Assembly: GCF_900167535.1 (NCBI RefSeq) | Contig: NZ_FUYE01000017.1 | Span: 1-64,000 of the forward strand | DNA: 64,000 nt | Reading direction: 5' to 3' | Source of the DNA: Prosthecobacter debontii | GTDB lineage: Bacteria; Verrucomicrobiota; Verrucomicrobiia; Verrucomicrobiales; Verrucomicrobiaceae | Part shown: piece by piece, positions 50,860 through 60,586 of the stretch | Numbering within the stretch: the first letter of the stretch is position 1 | Layout: each line of letters begins with the position of its first letter | Position numbers and translations under genes: made by a program | The notes under the pieces: generated by a model | Databases searched by the model: none | What the model saw: only the letters and a program-made list of their open reading frames with translations | What the model was told of the DNA's origin: nothing

Positions 50860-53466
50860 TCACGGATTGTCTGGATTACGGCGGCGGTCGCGTTGATCCT
50901 CGTTGTTTTGACGCTTCTGAGGCTCACGCTGACGGCCTGCGGCCTCGGCCGCTCTCCTGCGAGCTTCGGCTTCCTGTTGGACGCGGGCTGCGGCCTCACG
51001 GGCTTTCTGCGCCATTTCCTCCCGCTGCTTTTGGATCATCTCCTGCTTTTGCTGTTCCTGCTGGCGGCGTTGGCTAGCTACGGCTTCGGCTTGCTGACGA
51101 GCCATTTCTTTCTGTTGAGCTAGGGCTTCGGCCTGAGCGCGGGCGGCTTCCGCATCACGCTGGCGTTTGGCGGCTTCGGCCTGGGTTTTCATGGCCTCGG
51201 CTTGCTGGCGGCGCAGGTCATCGTTGCGTTTCTGCATCATATCTGCCTCCGCTTTTTTGCGCAGGAGTTCCTGCTGTTTCGCCATGGCGGCTTCGCGGTC
51301 ACGCTGGGCGGCTTCGGCTTTCTGCATCTCACGGGCTTTCAGAGCCTCAGTCTGTTGACGGCGCAGTTCGTCGTTGCGGCGTTGCTGCTCGGCCATCTTC
51401 TCCGTCATGGCGCTGGCTTCGGCTTGTTTGCGGGCAAGGTCATCCTGACGACGTTGCTCAGCCTCGGCTTTCTGCTGCATTTCAGCCGCTTTCTCGGCGG
51501 CAGCTTTTTGCTGGGCCATCTCCTGCTGTTGTTTCAGGAGTTCAGCTCGATTCTTCGCGGCCTCCGCTTGCTGCGCCATTTCTTCTTGGCGGCGCTTCAT
51601 CTCGGCTTCTCGTTGGGACGCTTCGGCTTTGCGCGCTTCATCAGTATCATCCGCCCTATCGCCGGGTCGAGTCATGCCGGGCCGATGTCGGCCTTCACGA
51701 TCCCGTCCGGTATCTGGGGTGGGCTCGACGGTGCCTGGAGTGGGGGTGCTGCCTGGAAGTGGAAGGGTCGGGCGTGTTTCCGGCCTTGGCATGCCGGGGC
51801 GGTCTTCGCGGTCGCGACCACGATCCCGTCCGGTATCTGGGGCGGGCTCAACAGTGCCTGGAGTGGGGCTGCCGCCTGGAACCGGGACTGCGGGACGTGT
51901 GTCTGGCTGAGGCATGCCAGGACGGTCTTCACGATCGCGATCACGATCCGGTGTGCGATCCCCGGGGGGGGGTATAGGCACTCCTCCTGGCAGCGAGATA
52001 CCCGGGCGGACCTCGGGCCGCGACATGCCAGGGCGTCCTTCGCGATCCCGTTCACGGTCATTTTCAGTGGGGCGTTCTCCAACGGTGGGGCTTGGCATGC
52101 CGGGGCGAATTTCAGGCCGAGTCATGCCGGGACGGCCATCACGATCACGATCGCGGTCACGCTCTCCTCCGGTTGCGACGGGGGGCTGGTCACGGATGCT
52201 TGGTTTGGGTTCGGGCGGCTTTTTAGCTTGGCGGCTCACGAGCTCGCGCAGGTTTTGGCGGCGATCCGAAGGAATGTCGGTCCAGGCATCCACGAGGGCT
52301 GGGCGTGAGATTTTTTCCGCGATGCGGCTTGGGCGCTCAGGGCGTTTGTCCCGACTGATGGGCAGGGGGGCTGCAATGAGGGTTGGCACACCGTCACGGT
52401 CCCGATCTCGGTCACGTGGGCCCGCCATGGGCCGGTCGAGTGCACGCTCCACCCGGACGGAAGCGACGGGGATGCGCTTGCCGATGCGGTTTTCCAGCCA
52501 ATGACGATCTGGCCCGCCGCGATTGACGAAGAAGTGAGACTGCTGCTGGTTGACCTGAATGATGTTCGTCACGTTCACCGTCTGCTGGAAGATGGTGGTG
52601 ATGCGGTTCAAGGAGAGGGTGACGTTGATGTAGCTGCTACGGCCAAAGTTGGCGGACTCGATGAAAATGTAGCTGCTCGGGGAGAGGCCATAGTTGACGT
52701 CACAGTCATACCCGATGGTGGTGTAGCCACGGCGTGGGGCAGGGGGCAGAGGAGCCCAGCCGACACAGTCATCCCCAGAACGCCAGGAAACCCAGGCGGG
52801 AGCCCATTCACGCCCCGGCACCCACACCCAGCCATGCCGGGAGATGCGCACCCAGCGGCCATAGTGGTAGCAGGCCCAGCCAAAGGGCTCGGGGCTATCC
52901 CAGGCCCAGCCGTGATCACTCCAGACCCAGCGCCCATCCACATAGGGGCGCCACGTGGAGCGTGAAGCCAGAGCGGGTCTCCAGGCATAGCCGTAACCCT
53001 CCACCTCCAGCCACTGACCATGCGGGCTGAGTTGCTCGTAGAACATGGAGTAGTCGGTCTCGGGATCCACCCAGGCTTGGCCGCCGGGTTCGGGGACGTA
53101 AGGCGCAGGCTCGGTGACGACAGGTCGGTTGGCCAGTTCGTCCTTCAGTTCCTCGCTCTTTTGCCGGGCGGCTTCCGCATCCGCGAGCAGGCGCTCATTC
53201 TCTTGCTGGAGAGCCTCAAGCTTGGCCTGCATTTCCGCATTTTCTTTGTCGCGGATGCTTTGCTGGAGATCCGCCAGTTGGCGCTGTAACTCCTCGCTGC
53301 GAGCTTGCATATCTGCCGCCTGCTGTTCATAAGCCGCTTGAGTTTCCTCCAAGCGCCGTTGGTTTTCCTCGGCCGCTGTGTTATTCAGAGATGGGATCTG
53401 GCGGTCACAGCTTGACAGAGTCAAGGTCAAGATAACGCAGGCACCCGCGAAAGGAATCGTTTTCAT
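50860..53466 (-). CDS. DUF6600-type lipoprotein with PGM repeats and coiled coils
   Basis: An 868-residue protein; the start at 53466 gives a lipoprotein signal (FAGACVILTLTLSSC, Cys20) and removes an implausible 77-residue extension overlapping tilS. In order: coiled coil (about 30-125), a Trp-rich DUF6600-like domain (about 145-260: W-x-P-Y-V-D-G-R-W, FGWACYHYGRW, WVSWRSGDDCVGWAPLPP), a linker, four to five repeats of 33-41 residues beginning RPGM (about 440-610), and a long Ala/Glu/Gln/Lys-rich coiled coil (610-868). Function unknown; the architecture suggests an outer membrane-tethered structural protein. It has no close operon partner. Confidence 0.85.
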   Translation of the reverse strand: MKTIPFAGACVILTLTLSSCDRQIPSLNNTAAEENQRRLEETQAAYEQQAADMQARSEELQRQLADLQQSIRDKENAEMQAKLEALQQENERLLADAEAARQKSEELKDELANRPVVTEPAPYVPEPGGQAWVDPETDYSMFYEQLSPHGQWLEVEGYGYAWRPALASRSTWRPYVDGRWVWSDHGWAWDSPEPFGWACYHYGRWVRISRHGWVWVPGREWAPAWVSWRSGDDCVGWAPLPPAPRRGYTTIGYDCDVNYGLSPSSYIFIESANFGRSSYINVTLSLNRITTIFQQTVNVTNIIQVNQQQSHFFVNRGGPDRHWLENRIGKRIPVASVRVERALDRPMAGPRDRDRDRDGVPTLIAAPLPISRDKRPERPSRIAEKISRPALVDAWTDIPSDRRQNLRELVSRQAKKPPEPKPSIRDQPPVATGGERDRDRDRDGRPGMTRPEIRPGMPSPTVGERPTENDRERDREGRPGMSRPEVRPGISLPGGVPIPPPGDRTPDRDRDREDRPGMPQPDTRPAVPVPGGSPTPGTVEPAPDTGRDRGRDREDRPGMPRPETRPTLPLPGSTPTPGTVEPTPDTGRDREGRHRPGMTRPGDRADDTDEARKAEASQREAEMKRRQEEMAQQAEAAKNRAELLKQQQEMAQQKAAAEKAAEMQQKAEAEQRRQDDLARKQAEASAMTEKMAEQQRRNDELRRQQTEALKAREMQKAEAAQRDREAAMAKQQELLRKKAEADMMQKRNDDLRRQQAEAMKTQAEAAKRQRDAEAARAQAEALAQQKEMARQQAEAVASQRRQQEQQKQEMIQKQREEMAQKAREAAARVQQEAEARRRAAEAAGRQREPQKRQNNEDQRDRRRNPDNP
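51650..52140 (-). repeat. tandem repeats encoding RPGM-x-RPE/D-x-RP units
   Basis: Four full units and one partial unit of about 100-123 bases within the DUF6600-type gene. Units begin RPGMTRPEIRP, RPGMSRPEVRP, RPGMPQPDTRP, RPGMPRPETRP and RPGMTRPGDR, each followed by a Pro/Gly stretch and an RDRDRE-type segment. Adjacent units 3 and 4 are most similar. Length variation between strains is likely. Confidence 0.85.
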
Positions 53467-53579
53467 AAGATCGGAAAGACGCCGCTTTTGACGAGCATCC
53501 CACTTTTGTTGTTCATGAACAATGCATAATTCTGTGAAACCTCCCGACAAAGCGTGCGGAAGGGTTTCCCTTTGACTCC

Positions 53580-54539
53580 ATGCCTTCTTCGTTTCTTCTG
53601 GCAGATCTCGATCTCGCAACCCCTGCACTCGTCGCGGTGTCGGGGGGGCGCGATTCCGTGATGTTGCTGGATCTGTTGATGAAGGCGGGGCATCCATCCT
53701 TAATCGTGTGTCATCTCAATCATGGCCTTCGTGGCCGTGAATCAGGGCAGGACGCGGTCTTCGTGCGGCGTTTGGCTAGGCACTACGGATTACCGTGTGA
53801 GGTGGAGAAAGTGAATGTGCGGCAAAGGGCCAAGGATAAGCGCATCTCCCTGGAATTGGCTGCGCGTGAAGCTCGGTATGAATTTCTCCAGCGCGTGGCG
53901 CACCAGCACGGAGTGCAGCGTCTGTATCTCGCGCATCATGCCGATGATCAGGCCGAGACGATCCTAGCCAATCTTTGTCGAGGCAGTGGCATCGCGGGTC
54001 TGCGCGGGATGCAGGTGGAGACTTCTCTAAATGGCATGGTGTTGGTTAGGCCGCTGTTGAGCGTGCGCCGGGTGGACATTGACGCATATGTGCAGGCGCA
54101 TCGCTTGCCGTATCGGGAAGATTCCAGCAATCGAAGCGCGCTGCATCGGCGTAACCGGCTGAGGCATGAGGTCTTGCCCCTGCTCAATGCGGTGTATGCA
54201 CGCGATGTGGCACCCATCGTGACTCGGTTGGGCCGCTTGGCCGCACGTGATGAGGATTATCTGAAACAGCAGGTGCTAAGTTTCTTGGAAAAGGAGCAGG
54301 TCATCGAGGAGGATGGAAGCCTCAACGTGACGAGTCAGCTACGTCAGCTACATCCGGCTCTGCTGGCAAGGGTGTTGCACTTTTGGTTAGGTGATCAACT
54401 CGGGCTGCCGGGGGTAGATGCGGAGGTGGTGGAGGCCGCTTCAGGCATGCTCGCAGCCGATGGGCCGGCCAAGGTCAATCTACCGGGAAGCCGCTGGCTG
54501 CGTCGGAAGGCCCGCCGACTGTGGGTGGAAGGCGGGTGA
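53580..54539 (+). CDS. tilS: tRNA(Ile)-lysidine synthase
   Basis: Modifies C34 of tRNA-Ile(CAU) to lysidine. The PP-loop SGGRDS is at residues 20-25 of the 319-residue protein, followed by CHLNHGLRG, LELAAREARYEFL and the LYLAHHADDQAETILANLCRGSG motif (key residues: HH-DDQ-ET-L). The protein lacks the full C-terminal domain of E. coli TilS (432 residues) and resembles the shorter bacterial form. It is divergent from the DUF6600 gene across a 113-base gap. Confidence 0.94.
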   Translation: MPSSFLLADLDLATPALVAVSGGRDSVMLLDLLMKAGHPSLIVCHLNHGLRGRESGQDAVFVRRLARHYGLPCEVEKVNVRQRAKDKRISLELAAREARYEFLQRVAHQHGVQRLYLAHHADDQAETILANLCRGSGIAGLRGMQVETSLNGMVLVRPLLSVRRVDIDAYVQAHRLPYREDSSNRSALHRRNRLRHEVLPLLNAVYARDVAPIVTRLGRLAARDEDYLKQQVLSFLEKEQVIEEDGSLNVTSQLRQLHPALLARVLHFWLGDQLGLPGVDAEVVEAASGMLAADGPAKVNLPGSRWLRRKARRLWVEGG

Positions 54540-54578
54540 ATGTTCAGTTCAGCCTGATGGTGAAAGCAAGCTGCGCAT

Positions 54579-55589
54579 TCACGCATCGTTGAGTTCCTTC
54601 GGATCAGGCACGGCCAGAGACATGATCACTCCGGCGGTGAGAATGAAGGCGACGACAGAGACGCTGATGGCGGGGTCAAGGTGATAGCCGAAGGCGCTGC
54701 CGATGAGCTTCAGGGCCACAAAGATGAGCAGGATCATGATGGCCTTGTCCAAAGCCCAGAGGCGACTCTGCGCGGCGACGAGTAAGAAGTAGAGACTGCG
54801 CAGACCGGCCGCCGCCCACAGGCTGGAGGTGATCATGAGATAGGGATCACGCACCACGGCAACGATGACGGGCATGGAGTCAAAGGCGAAGACCACATCG
54901 CACATCTCAATGCAGAAGAGGCAGAGGAACAGCGGGGTGACCCCATGAGAAAAGAAGTGCCCGCTTTCGATGGAAGGGTTGGTGGGGGTGAGCTTGCGCA
55001 TGAAGCGCACGGACCAGTGGTTGGTATAGTCGATCTCCACCGTGTGGCCCGCGCTCTGCCACATCTTAAAGACCGTCCACAGCACTACAAGGGCAAAGCC
55101 GATCAAGACATAGGGGCTGGCATTGGCCATGAAGGCCCCGAGGCCCAGGAAGAACATGCGGAAGACGATGGCCCCGAGAATCCCCCAATAAAGGATGCGG
55201 TGCTGAAAGTGCTGATTTTTCTCCGAGGTGAGCCCAAATGACTTAAAGATGAGATAGAAGGCAAACAGGTTATCCAGGGCGAGCGCCTTCTCTAGAATGT
55301 AACCGGTAGCATAGAGGCTGACCGCACCGCTACCATCTAGGGTGCGCCACATATCGCCAAACTTCTCTGTGCGCGGGTTGTTCTCAAAGCTCCACCAGAC
55401 GTATCCGGCAAAGGCGGCAGCGCAGGCCACCCAGATCAACGACCACTTCAGTGCATTGCCCATCGTGATCTTCTGACCCTTTTTATGAGTGAACAAATCG
55501 ATGGATACCGCGACGATGAATGGCACCAGGAAGGCGAGGACATCAAGCATGGAGATGGCCTTGAAGGGGCTGAGTGAGTCTTCAATCAT
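54579..55589 (-). CDS. TerC-family membrane protein
   Basis: A 336-residue protein with about nine helices; the start at 55589 is preferred to the ORF extension. Family motifs are EKALALDNLFAFYLIF and CDVVFAFDSMPVIVAV, with conserved acidic residues inside helices. TerC/Alx proteins export metal ions such as Mn(II) and are linked to tellurite resistance, redox protection and secretome metalation. No ter genes are adjacent. It converges on tilS and is divergent from frr. Confidence 0.92.
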   Translation of the reverse strand: MIEDSLSPFKAISMLDVLAFLVPFIVAVSIDLFTHKKGQKITMGNALKWSLIWVACAAAFAGYVWWSFENNPRTEKFGDMWRTLDGSGAVSLYATGYILEKALALDNLFAFYLIFKSFGLTSEKNQHFQHRILYWGILGAIVFRMFFLGLGAFMANASPYVLIGFALVVLWTVFKMWQSAGHTVEIDYTNHWSVRFMRKLTPTNPSIESGHFFSHGVTPLFLCLFCIEMCDVVFAFDSMPVIVAVVRDPYLMITSSLWAAAGLRSLYFLLVAAQSRLWALDKAIMILLIFVALKLIGSAFGYHLDPAISVSVVAFILTAGVIMSLAVPDPKELNDA

Positions 55590-55790
55590 GGGGGAGATTC
55601 TGTATGGATACGGATTCCGATGGCTGAGCGAGTGTGCTTGGCGATTAGAAGAAAGGGCGGTTTTTATCATTGCCTCTGCGCCAGGAGCGGCCTGCGAGAC
55701 GATTCTGGCAGAAGTCTCCCAACTCCGCGGTGGACATGGGCGGCACTGGCGGGCATGCTGCACGCCCAAATTTCATTATAAGATACCGTT

Positions 55791-56363
55791 ATGTCTATGG
55801 ACCCCGAAATGACGATGCTGGAGTGTGAAGAGGCGATGACCAAGGCGGTCGAGTTTGCCATCCACGAATTTGCTGCCGTGCGCACGGGCAAGGCCTCCCC
55901 AGGTCTCGTCGAGGGCTTGGACGTGCACGTGCATAGCTACGGCTCCCACATGAAGCTGAAGCAGATTGCAATGATCACCACCCCGGATCCACGCCTCATC
56001 CGCATCGAGCCGTTTGATTCGTCCACGCTGCATGACATTGACCGCGCCATCCGTGAATCCCGACTGGGTCTCAATGGCAGCATCGAGGGTAAAGTTATCC
56101 GCCTGCCCATCCCTGCACTCTCTCAGGAGCGCCGTGAGCAGATGGTGAAGCTGGTCAAACAGATGGGTGAAGAGGCCAAGGTGCGCGTCCGCGCTGCCCG
56201 CCGTTCTGCCATCGAGGAACTGAAAAAGGGCGAGAAGGACAGCATCATCACCGAAGATGACCTGCATCGCCTGGAAAAAGAAGTGCAGGCCATGACGGAT
56301 AAAAAGATCGCTGAATTGGATCAGCACATGGCTTCGAAGGAAAAAGAAGTGATGACGGTGTAA
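55791..56363 (+). CDS. frr: ribosome recycling factor
   Basis: A 190-residue protein that splits post-termination ribosomes together with EF-G. Motifs are VRTGKASPGLVEGLDVHVHSYGS, then DPRLIRIEPFD, IRLPIPALSQERREQMVKLVKQMGEEAKVRVR and the C-terminal EKEVQAMTDKKIAELDQ helix. Length is standard (185). The first of three nearby Met codons is used here. Stand-alone gene; the usual pyrH partner is not adjacent. Confidence 0.96.
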   Translation: MSMDPEMTMLECEEAMTKAVEFAIHEFAAVRTGKASPGLVEGLDVHVHSYGSHMKLKQIAMITTPDPRLIRIEPFDSSTLHDIDRAIRESRLGLNGSIEGKVIRLPIPALSQERREQMVKLVKQMGEEAKVRVRAARRSAIEELKKGEKDSIITEDDLHRLEKEVQAMTDKKIAELDQHMASKEKEVMTV

Positions 56364-56483
56364 AAGCTGTCGTGCACATTGGGTTCAGGCAGGAGTGGAT
56401 GAGGGAAGAGAGTCTTCGCCTACAGCCAGGTACTGTCTTGACGCCCGTTCAGAATAAGTCTCAATCTCAGCATCTCCCTCCCG

Positions 56484-57161
56484 ATGTTCCTCCCTGCTGA
56501 TTACCTCGACCTTAACCGCACCCAGCACAGCATCCTTTTCCCGGCGGCTGAGCCTGTGTGGGCTGCCCTATCCAAGATCGAGTCGTATCTCGAATTTCGC
56601 CTCCAGCGGGAGTTGCGCTGCGCCATTCCTCCGGGGGCTTTCATTGGCGAGGATGTCTTCATCGATGAAGGCACCACCATTGAGCCGGGGGCGGTCATCA
56701 AGGGACCGGCCTGGATCGGTAAAAACTGTGTGATCCGGGCAGGGTGTTACATCCGAGAGAACGTGATCGTCGGAAACGCCTGCGTGCTGGGGAACTCCTG
56801 CGAGTTTAAAAACTGCGTCGTTTTCGATCACTGTGAAGTGCCCCATTACAACTATGTGGGTGATTCCATCCTTGGCTATAAAGCCCATCTGGGGGCCGGA
56901 GTTGTCTTGTCCAATGTCCGTCTGGATCGTAGTGAAGTCGTGGTCACGGACGGCAAAACATCTCACCGCACGGGGTTAAAAAAATTTGGTGCCGTCATTG
57001 GCGACCATGCCGAAATCGGCTGCAACAGCGTCATCAATCCCGGCACCATCATTGGTCGTCGCAGCATCGTCTACCCTCTAACCAGCTTCAGCGGCGTCCT
57101 CCCTGGGGACAGCATCCTGAAGACACGTCAGCAGCAGCAGGTGGTGAAAAGGATGGTGTAA
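56484..57161 (+). CDS. left-handed beta-helix (hexapeptide-repeat) protein
   Basis: A 225-residue protein with hexapeptide repeats from about residue 55: GTTIEPGAVIKGPAWIGKNCVIRAGCYIRENVIVGNACVLG (repeating [IV]-x-[GN]-x-x-[VI]). It resembles the C-terminal acetyltransferase part of GlmU or nucleotidyltransferase-like proteins, without the N-terminal nucleotidyltransferase domain. It probably binds a sugar nucleotide or acts as an acyltransferase. The acceptor is unknown. It lies 120 bases after frr. Confidence 0.85.
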   Translation: MFLPADYLDLNRTQHSILFPAAEPVWAALSKIESYLEFRLQRELRCAIPPGAFIGEDVFIDEGTTIEPGAVIKGPAWIGKNCVIRAGCYIRENVIVGNACVLGNSCEFKNCVVFDHCEVPHYNYVGDSILGYKAHLGAGVVLSNVRLDRSEVVVTDGKTSHRTGLKKFGAVIGDHAEIGCNSVINPGTIIGRRSIVYPLTSFSGVLPGDSILKTRQQQQVVKRMV

Positions 57162-57316
57162 AACGACGCGAGGAGAATGAGTTGGCGGTTTAGCACCGTT
57201 CCTTTCAGACGGTTGTCTATCTGTGCGTCGCCCCCGGCGCTAAGAGCCCCCCACGTTCGTGACTGCCATTCGCCCTTGCCCTGGCTGGGGGGAGCCTCTA
57301 TTTTCGCCATCCAACT

Positions 57317-59365
57317 ATGCCTAAAGTCCTTCGCATTCTTCTCTGGATCGCTATTTCCGCCCTCGGGGCTGGGGCGGTCGCTTTCTCGGCGTTTCACAAA
57401 GGTGAGACGATCAATGCCCTGTGGCTGGTGGTCGCCGGCGTGTGCTCGTTTGCAGTGGCTTACCGGTTTTACAGCAAGTGGCTGATCACGAAGGTGCTGG
57501 TGCTGGACAAAGAGCGCGCGACTCCGGCGCATACCAAGAAAGACGGCAAGGACTTTGTGCCGACGAATAAGTGGGTGGTCTTCGGTCACCACTTTGCGGC
57601 GATTGCAGGTCCTGGTCCGCTGGTCGGCCCTGTGTTGGCAGCGCAGTTCGGGTATCTCCCCGGCATGTTGTGGATTTTGGTCGGAGCGACTTTGGGCGGC
57701 GGGGTGCACGATGCGATTGTGATGTTCGCTTCCATCCGTCGTGGCGGTAAGTCCGTGGGGCAGATGCTGAAGGAAGAGGTGAATCCGGTGGTCGGTTTCG
57801 TCGCCATGATTTCCGTGTTGGCGATCATGACCATCCTCCTGGCCGTGTTGGGGCTGGTGGTGGTGAAGGCGTTGGCCGAGAGTCCTTGGGGCCTGTTTAC
57901 CATCGCCATGACCATCCCGCTGGCATTCATCATGGGCGTGGGGCACACGATCTTTAAGGTCAGCGTGCGTAATGTGACCATCTTCGGCATTGTGGGTCTG
58001 CTGGTCGGTGTTTGGGCGGGCAGTGAACTCAAAACGCTCGGCATTGAGCATTACTTCGAGCGCTCCGGTGAGTGGATGGCCTGGTCCATCATGATTTATG
58101 GTTTCGCCGCTTCCGTGTTGCCGGTGTGGATGCTGTTGGCTCCGCGTGATTACCTGAGCACCTTCATGAAGATCGGCACCGTGGCGGTGCTGGCTGTGGC
58201 CGTTCTCGTGGTGGCTCCCGAGCTGCACATGCCGAAGCTCACCGACTACGCCAGCAACGGTGAAGGTCTGGTGTTCCTGGGCAAAGTGTTCCCCTTCGTG
58301 TTCATCACCATCGCTTGCGGTGCCATCTCCGGTTTCCATGCCCTGATCTCCAGTGGCACCACGCCGAAGCTTTTGGATAAAGAAGACAGCATCCGCAGTG
58401 TGGCCTATGGGGCCATGGTGACGGAGATGCTGGTGGCCCTGATGGCTCTGGTTGCGGCTTGTGCTCTGCAACCCGGTGAATATTTCGCCATCAATGCGGG
58501 CATCAACAAGACCATGGCTCCTGAGCAGGTCACGCAGGTGATCACAGCCGCGGGTTATCCTGTGACGGTGGCGGGCATGAATACCCTGGCCAGCGAGATT
58601 GGTGAGAAGACCATGTTTGGCCGTGCCGGTGGTGCCCCGACTTTCGCCGTGGGGATGGCCCATATGTTTGCCCGTGCGTTTGGGGATAAGCTGATGGCTT
58701 TCTGGTATCACTTCGCCATCATGTTTGAGGCGTTGTTCATCCTGACGACGATTGATGCAGGCACCCGTGTGGGCCGCTTCATTCTTCAGGACTTCATGGG
58801 CAATATCTGGAAGCCGCTCGGCAACACCAAGAGCATGCCGGCCAACGTCTTCGCCAGCGCCATGCTGGTGGCCATGTGGGGTTACTTCCTCTATCAAGGT
58901 GTGGTGGATCCGCTGGGCGGCATCAATACCCTGTGGCCGCTCTTCGGCATAGCCAATCAGTTGCTCGCGGTCATCGCCTTCTGCCTTGGCACCACCATCC
59001 TCATCAAGATGGGCAAGGCCCGCTACATGGCGGTCACACTGGCGCCGCTAGCCCTGCTGCTTTCCGCCACTTTCTCGGCCGGTTGGATCAAGCTGTTCGA
59101 TAAAGATCCGCGCATGGGCTTCCTGGCTCAAGCTGAACTTTACGCTGGTAAGATCGCCGCGGGTGGAACCCCCAAGGAGTTGTCCGACTGGGGCCATCTG
59201 AAGTTCAACGGTCTGGTTGATGCCTGGGTGACCGGCTTCTTCCTGATTGCGGTGACCATCGTTTTCTTGGGCTGCCTCGTTGAGTGGATCAAGCTGCTCA
59301 GCGGTGCCAAGCAGCCGAAGCTGCACGAAGACCCTTACGTGACCGCTACCGCCGAAGTGGCTTGA
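57317..59365 (+). CDS. cstA: carbon starvation protein A (pyruvate/peptide transporter)
   Basis: A 682-residue polytopic membrane protein. The CstA signature is clear: HHFAAIAGPGPLVGPVLAAQFGYLPG, GGGVHDAIVMFASIRRGGKSVGQM, ISGFHALISSGTTPKLL, then LTTIDAGTRVGRFILQD. In E. coli, CstA and its paralogue BtsT take up peptides and pyruvate. There is no adjacent two-component system. It is followed by a bidirectional terminator. Confidence 0.95.
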   Translation: MPKVLRILLWIAISALGAGAVAFSAFHKGETINALWLVVAGVCSFAVAYRFYSKWLITKVLVLDKERATPAHTKKDGKDFVPTNKWVVFGHHFAAIAGPGPLVGPVLAAQFGYLPGMLWILVGATLGGGVHDAIVMFASIRRGGKSVGQMLKEEVNPVVGFVAMISVLAIMTILLAVLGLVVVKALAESPWGLFTIAMTIPLAFIMGVGHTIFKVSVRNVTIFGIVGLLVGVWAGSELKTLGIEHYFERSGEWMAWSIMIYGFAASVLPVWMLLAPRDYLSTFMKIGTVAVLAVAVLVVAPELHMPKLTDYASNGEGLVFLGKVFPFVFITIACGAISGFHALISSGTTPKLLDKEDSIRSVAYGAMVTEMLVALMALVAACALQPGEYFAINAGINKTMAPEQVTQVITAAGYPVTVAGMNTLASEIGEKTMFGRAGGAPTFAVGMAHMFARAFGDKLMAFWYHFAIMFEALFILTTIDAGTRVGRFILQDFMGNIWKPLGNTKSMPANVFASAMLVAMWGYFLYQGVVDPLGGINTLWPLFGIANQLLAVIAFCLGTTILIKMGKARYMAVTLAPLALLLSATFSAGWIKLFDKDPRMGFLAQAELYAGKIAAGGTPKELSDWGHLKFNGLVDAWVTGFFLIAVTIVFLGCLVEWIKLLSGAKQPKLHEDPYVTATAEVA

Positions 59366-59388
59366 GAGGTAATCTCCAAGGATAAAGC

Positions 59389-59421
59389 CAAAAGCCGTCG
59401 TTGCGATACGACGGCTTTTTT
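59389..59421. terminator. bidirectional rho-independent terminator
   Basis: A symmetrical stem AAAAGCCGTCGT (59390-59401) / ACGACGGCTTTT (59408-59419) with a 6-base loop. T-rich tails occur on both strands, so it serves cstA (plus) and, more distantly, the DUF6263-like gene (minus). Confidence 0.9.
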
Positions 59422-59539
59422 GTTCGTGAGACGAGAGGGATGGTGCCCGCCGTCGGATGAATTCCACGCGCCCTCACGCCTTCGGTTATCCCTGATCTCG
59501 AATCGAGACTCCGAGTTATCTCTATCGAGCCCCCGCTCC

Positions 59540-60442
59540 TCACTCCACGCTGATCAGCTTCGTGGTCACCTGCTGGCGCACCGGGAGGGGTTTCTGGCCT
59601 TGGATTTCCAGCGCGATGTCCGCCCGGAAAGCTCCGAAGGCGACCGTGCCGCGTTCGAGGTCGAATAGAATCTGCCCGAAGACCTTCGATCCTTTGCCAA
59701 TCTGCACGGGGCGGGATTCAATGCCGTTGTCGTCATTGGCCATATCACCCTCGAAACTCACCTTGGCGTGGGGGTGTCCGTCGTAGTTTACAATGGCATC
59801 GAACTTGACTCGCAGTTCCACATTGACAGAACCGGCACTGGGGAATTTCAGGGTGTGCTCGGCATTCCAGCGGTCGCCAGGTTTCACGCTGCGCTGCTGC
59901 AGGCCCATTTCGAGTGAACGGCGATAAAGTTCGGCCACTTCTTTCGCTTCAGCGATGCGGGTCAGCACGGGATTGCCCATATTGGCAGGGGCCATTCCGG
60001 CGGTATCTCGCACGTCGAGGAAGTTATCGTTTTCGTCGTAAATGAGCACGAAGGACTTGCCCACACTCTGCCCCACGGAGGCTTTGATGACATCGGGGGC
60101 TTTGGAGAGATCGGCGGAATCGAAGGTTTCCTGCTGGCCATTTAGGGTGACTTCTCCGTTCATTTTTTCAAAAGTGACGCGGGCTTCCTTGTGGCCTTTT
60201 TCCGTCTCGGTGACGGCAATGGAGGTGACCTGATGCACCTTCATTTTGGAATCCTTGGCTTGGCCGAGTGCGGTCAGGGCTGTGAGGGTCTCGGTCTGAG
60301 TTTCCTGGGTATAGGTCTTGCCCGGAAGCCAGCGGATCATCAGCGAGACGGGGCCTTCTTGGGCCATCAGACCCGGGCTGGCGAGCAGGGCGGCCATCAG
60401 CACGAGCGCACGGGAAGCGGGGGCAGGGAAGGGGAAAAACAT
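59540..60442 (-). CDS. secreted DUF6263-like protein
   Basis: About 300 residues; the start at 60442 (MFFPFPAPASRALVLMAALL) gives a typical signal peptide ending in SPGLMAQ, and 60463 is an alternative. The mature part has strand-rich repeats (MIRWLPGKTYTQETQTET, KEARVTFEKMNGEV, NVELRVKFDAIVNYDGHPHAKVSFEG) that resemble DUF6263. Function unknown. It converges on cstA and is divergent from the M20 peptidase gene. Confidence 0.7.
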   Translation of the reverse strand: MFFPFPAPASRALVLMAALLASPGLMAQEGPVSLMIRWLPGKTYTQETQTETLTALTALGQAKDSKMKVHQVTSIAVTETEKGHKEARVTFEKMNGEVTLNGQQETFDSADLSKAPDVIKASVGQSVGKSFVLIYDENDNFLDVRDTAGMAPANMGNPVLTRIAEAKEVAELYRRSLEMGLQQRSVKPGDRWNAEHTLKFPSAGSVNVELRVKFDAIVNYDGHPHAKVSFEGDMANDDNGIESRPVQIGKGSKVFGQILFDLERGTVAFGAFRADIALEIQGQKPLPVRQQVTTKLISVE

Positions 60443-60586
60443 CGTGCTCGCAGCAAAGGGCAAAACCGCACGGCTTGCAACTGTGGCGAAGAAGATGCGC
60501 GGGAGTAGGCAAAGTCGCGCTGGGAGTATCGAAGTGAAGGATTGTCAAACCAGTCGGCTTTGCTCATGCTGGTTCTTTCTCTCCCC

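Noticed and set aside
51000..52150. CRISPR-like repetition in the DUF6600 gene
   Set aside because: The repeats are in-frame protein repeats of unequal length without conserved identical direct repeats and unique spacers.
53467..53697. N-terminal extension of the DUF6600-type protein
   Set aside because: It overlaps the tilS start and contains no signal; the lipoprotein signal begins at 53466.
57177..57485. 102-residue frame upstream of and overlapping cstA
   Set aside because: It has an apparent ribosome site (GAGGAG) but overlaps cstA in another frame and has no domain.
57128..58897. 589-residue open frame opposite cstA
   Set aside because: Antisense of a certain cstA; His/Gln-rich mirror translation without homology features.
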